DNA from: Marinilabiliales bacterium
Lineage (GTDB): Bacteria; Bacteroidota; Bacteroidia; Bacteroidales; BM523
Assembly: GCA_002869425.1 (NCBI GenBank)
Contig: PKSZ01000736.1
Span: forward strand, 1 to 9,378
Direction of reading: 5' to 3'
DNA: 9,378 nt
The notes beneath the pieces were generated by a model. It did not search any database. It had not been told where the DNA came from and saw only the letters and a list, made by a program, of their open reading frames with translations. Position 1 is the first letter of the stretch. The number at the start of each line of letters is the position of its first letter. Shown here piece after piece: positions 6,310 through 9,378 of the stretch. Both the position numbers and the translations under genes were made by a program.

Positions 6310-9300
6310 ATGAGAATTGCTTTCACACTAACTTTTGTGTTATTATATTTTTCATTATATGCACAAACAACACATAAATCGATTCACCAGGAACAATTGG
6401 AATATTACAATTCTTTAGGTATTGATGGAAATGAATATTACCAGATTAATCAACCGGAAAATATACAGGAAAGTCGTGCCACAAGTACATGCAACCTGAA
6501 TAAAGTTGTTTTTGGCTGGCATCCTTATTGGTCAAATGGTCTGGAAGCAAATTACAACTGGAATCTTTTATCCGACCTGAGTTTCTTTTCATTTGAGGTA
6601 GATCCTTCTACAGGCTATCCTAGCACAACTCATGGGTGGAAAACATCTGCAATTGTTGATGAAGCGTTAAATAATGGTGTTCGTGTAAATTTATGTGTAA
6701 CTCTATTTTCAAACCATTCGACTTTATTTGCTAGTGCAACGGCACAACAAAACCTTATAGACACACTTATATCCCTTGTTCAATATAGAAATGCAAACGG
6801 TGTAAACATAGATTTTGAAGGTGTTTCATCCAGTCTGAAAACTCAATTCACGAACTTTATGATCGATTTATGCACGCAAATGCATACAGAAATACCAGGT
6901 TCACAAGTTAGCATGTGTCTTTACGCAGTTGACTGGAGTGACGTTTTTGACGAAGCAGCTTTAGACCCATATATCGATTATTATACGATTATGGGATATG
7001 CCTACTATTACAGTGGCAGCGGAACTGCTGGTCCAACAGCACCTCTATACACCTTCAGTTCATACAATTACAACCTTTCAAAAACAGTAAATTACTATCT
7101 TACACAAGGAGCAAGCAAAGAGAAACTGGTTTTAGGTCTTCCCTATTATGGTTTTGAATGGAATACTACATCCGGAACCATTCCTTCAAGCACAACAAGC
7201 TCGGTAAGCTCAAGAACATACAAGTATGTTAAAGACAACTCTACCGGCAATTATTCAACACGTTTATGGGATGCCAACAGTATGTCTCCTTACTATGTGT
7301 ACAACTCAGGAAACTGGAGACAATGTTTTTGCGACGACGAAGAAAGTTTAGGTAGAAGATACGATCTTGTAAACATGCAAAACATTGCAGGAATTGCTAT
7401 ATGGGCACTTGGTTACGATGATGGTTATACTGAATTATGGAATTTAATTGAAGATAAATTTACAAACTGTGCCTCTGTTCCCTGTTCAGATACAATATAC
7501 GATATGGGAGGCCCAAACAGGGTATATTTTGATGATGATGATTACACATTTACCATTGCACCATCCGGTGCGTCAGGCTTAAGTCTCGATTTTATAAATT
7601 TTGACATTGAGGCAGGAAGCGGCAGCGACTGTGATTATGATTATCTCGAAATTTTTGATGGGCCTGATATTTCTTCACCCAGTCTGGGGAAATTCTGTAA
7701 TACCAATGGCTCACCTGGAAACATTGTTGCCTCGGGAAGCGAATTAACGCTGCATTTTCATTCTGATGGAGCAACATACAATGATGGTTATATGGCTGTA
7801 TGGAATTGTACATACGATAATACACCTCCTGAAACGCAAATTAATGCAGATAACTGGGCAAGCACAGATTTCACTGCTGATTTTATAGACACAGATAACG
7901 ATACAATTACTGAGCGTTATTATCAGGTTCTCGATTTTAATGGTACAGAATGGAGAGCCAATTCCAGTCATGGTTTTTTAAATGATAATTTTGAAACCAG
8001 CATACATCCTGAATGGACAAACGCTTCAGGAGACTGGATCATCAATGCAAGCCATCTGAACCAGACCAACGAAGACAGCAGCAATACCAATCTGTATATT
8101 CCTATAAATCAGCAGACAGGTGAAGTATACATGTATAATTGGAAAATGAATATCGGCGGTAGTGGAGCCAACCGAAGGGCTGGTTTTCACTTCTTTTGCG
8201 ATTCTCCAGAATTAATACAACGTGGTAATTCATATATGGTTTATTTCAGGGTTGACAACAACAAATGTCAGCTTTACAAGGCTGAAAACGATTCAATTGA
8301 TCTTTACACCAACGATGATGTGAATGTGGAAGCAGATACATGGTACGATTACAAAATAATTTTCAATACAATTAGCGGAGAGATTAAAGCCTATCAAAAT
8401 GATGTGCTGGTATCTGCCTGGACTGATCCTGCTCCCTATACAAGCGGAACACATTTCAGCCTGAGAACAGGAAACTGCAATGTATTATACGACGATATTA
8501 AAATTTACAGGGCCAGAACAGAATCTGAGCTAATTTCTGTGGGTTCTTCATCTGATATGGTTCGTTACGAAAATCCAGATCCATTCACACCTGCATGTAG
8601 AATAAAAACTATTGTCATGGATGATGCCGGCAACTTTTCTTTACCTGGTTCTGCCAATGTAAATATTGACTGGACGGCTCCTGCTGACATACAAATTGTA
8701 AACGATGGACTTTCAGTTGATATAGACACAACTACAAGTCTTGTTAGTCTTTCTGCAAACTGGTCATCTGCTTTTGATCCTAATTCACTCATAACCAACT
8801 ACTGGTATTCAATAGGAACAATGCCAGGTAGTACAGACATCCTTGACTGGACAGATAACAATGCAGACACAATTGTAACGGTTTCAGGATTATCGCTGCA
8901 ATACGAAACAGAATATTTCTTCACAGTAAAAGCAATCAATCAGGCTGGTTTATGGACAGGAACAACGATTTCAGACGGACAATTAATTGTAGATACCATA
9001 TTATATCCTACAGCTGATTTTACATACACTTCAACTCATATTTGCGAAGGCAATTCAATCACTTTTACAAGTCTTTGTCAGAATGCAGATTCAATTCTAT
9101 GGAGCTTCCCAGGAGGTAATCCATCCGAATCTACAAATCAAGTAGTTGATGTTTTATTCCCAGACGGCGCATACAGTATTAACCTTATAGCTTATGGTAA
9201 TAATCAGTCAGTTAGTTATTCAGAACAAATTTCTGTAACCACACAGGAAAATCCTGTGGCTGATTTCTCTGTGAGTAACAATGAGTTGTATTTACCCAAT

Positions 9301-9378
9301 GCAATAGTCTATTTTGCAAACAATTCGACAGGTGCCGACAATTATTACTGGACACTGGGAGATGGAACAACAAGTGAA
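6310..9378 (+). CDS. Secreted GH18 chitinase-like protein with CUB, LamG-like, FN3-like and PKD-like domains (3' end outside window)
   Basis: The frame is open for 1023 codons and runs off the right edge. Domains: signal peptide (1-18, cleavage likely after SLYA); GH18 TIM barrel about 65-385, with strand starts VVFGWHPYW (66-74), NGVNIDFEG (163-171, catalytic acid Glu170 and partner Asp168), YYTIMGYAYYYSGS (224-237) and GIAIWALGYDDGYTELW (361-377); CUB about 393-501; an Ig-like domain starting TPPETQI (505) and ending near 790, split by a concanavalin-A/LamG-like domain (about 557-735); FN3-like about 790-895; PKD-like about 897-977 and 981 onward. GH18 enzymes cleave beta-1,4 GlcNAc links in chitin or peptidoglycan; the appended domains suggest cell-surface or matrix binding. 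The motif differs from canonical DxxDxDxE (Asn163 and Asn166 replace the first two Asp) and MxYD reads MGYA, so activity may be altered. A C-terminal type IX secretion signal would be expected beyond the window but is not visible. No Shine-Dalgarno is seen. Confidence 0.9.
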   Translation, partial: MRIAFTLTFVLLYFSLYAQTTHKSIHQEQLEYYNSLGIDGNEYYQINQPENIQESRATSTCNLNKVVFGWHPYWSNGLEANYNWNLLSDLSFFSFEVDPSTGYPSTTHGWKTSAIVDEALNNGVRVNLCVTLFSNHSTLFASATAQQNLIDTLISLVQYRNANGVNIDFEGVSSSLKTQFTNFMIDLCTQMHTEIPGSQVSMCLYAVDWSDVFDEAALDPYIDYYTIMGYAYYYSGSGTAGPTAPLYTFSSYNYNLSKTVNYYLTQGASKEKLVLGLPYYGFEWNTTSGTIPSSTTSSVSSRTYKYVKDNSTGNYSTRLWDANSMSPYYVYNSGNWRQCFCDDEESLGRRYDLVNMQNIAGIAIWALGYDDGYTELWNLIEDKFTNCASVPCSDTIYDMGGPNRVYFDDDDYTFTIAPSGASGLSLDFINFDIEAGSGSDCDYDYLEIFDGPDISSPSLGKFCNTNGSPGNIVASGSELTLHFHSDGATYNDGYMAVWNCTYDNTPPETQINADNWASTDFTADFIDTDNDTITERYYQVLDFNGTEWRANSSHGFLNDNFETSIHPEWTNASGDWIINASHLNQTNEDSSNTNLYIPINQQTGEVYMYNWKMNIGGSGANRRAGFHFFCDSPELIQRGNSYMVYFRVDNNKCQLYKAENDSIDLYTNDDVNVEADTWYDYKIIFNTISGEIKAYQNDVLVSAWTDPAPYTSGTHFSLRTGNCNVLYDDIKIYRARTESELISVGSSSDMVRYENPDPFTPACRIKTIVMDDAGNFSLPGSANVNIDWTAPADIQIVNDGLSVDIDTTTSLVSLSANWSSAFDPNSLITNYWYSIGTMPGSTDILDWTDNNADTIVTVSGLSLQYETEYFFTVKAINQAGLWTGTTISDGQLIVDTILYPTADFTYTSTHICEGNSITFTSLCQNADSILWSFPGGNPSESTNQVVDVLFPDGAYSINLIAYGNNQSVSYSEQISVTTQENPVADFSVSNNELYLPNAIVYFANNSTGADNYYWTLGDGTTSE

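Noticed and set aside
7592..8798. Minus-strand open frames of 75-77 codons inside the GH18 gene
   Set aside because: They are antisense to well-defined CUB, LamG-like and FN3-like coding sequence and show no recognisable protein features.

Overview
The window looks like a piece of a low-GC Bacteroidota chromosome, probably from the Bacteroidales/Marinilabiliales or a related marine or sediment group. The evidence is a YwqK-type MORN_2 repeat protein, a large secreted multi-domain glycoside hydrolase ending in PKD-like domains, a Uup-type ABC-F ATPase with 'SKLSGGE/PTNDLD'-style motifs, the lack of clear Shine-Dalgarno sequences, and promoter-like TAnnTTTG (-7) elements. This placement rests on gene style, not on a search.

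Layout. Minus strand, read right to left from about 5.5 kb to 1: an ABC-F/Uup-like ATPase gene interrupted by one in-frame TAA (5483-3609); a 139-base gap; an exported 851-residue protein made almost wholly of 23-24-residue MORN_2 repeats (3469-914); a predicted outer-membrane beta-barrel protein whose start lies inside the repeat gene (984-229); and the first 80 codons of the ribosome-rescue hydrolase ArfB (242-1, running off the left edge). The last three genes overlap and are probably co-transcribed. Plus strand, read left to right from 5.6 kb: endonuclease III (nth, 5608-6249), then after 60 bases a secreted GH18 chitinase-like protein (6310 to beyond the right edge) with, in order, signal peptide, GH18 domain, CUB domain, an Ig-like fold split by a concanavalin-A/LamG-like domain, an FN3-like domain and two PKD-like domains. 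The ABC-F gene and nth diverge from a 124-base spacer that carries a promoter-like element for each direction.

How the genes relate. The repeat protein and the barrel protein both carry export signals and form a compact envelope pair. They lie between two ribosome-associated genes (the ABC-F ATPase and ArfB). nth is an ordinary base-excision repair gene. The GH18 protein is an extracellular polysaccharide-degrading or polysaccharide-binding enzyme, but its active-site motif departs from the canonical form. I see no RNA genes, CRISPR array, insertion sequence or integration site. Nothing here forms a clear new defence or mobile system. The most notable points are the isolated nonsense codon in the ABC-F gene, the modular build of the giant repeat protein, and the altered catalytic motifs plus nested domain of the GH18 protein.
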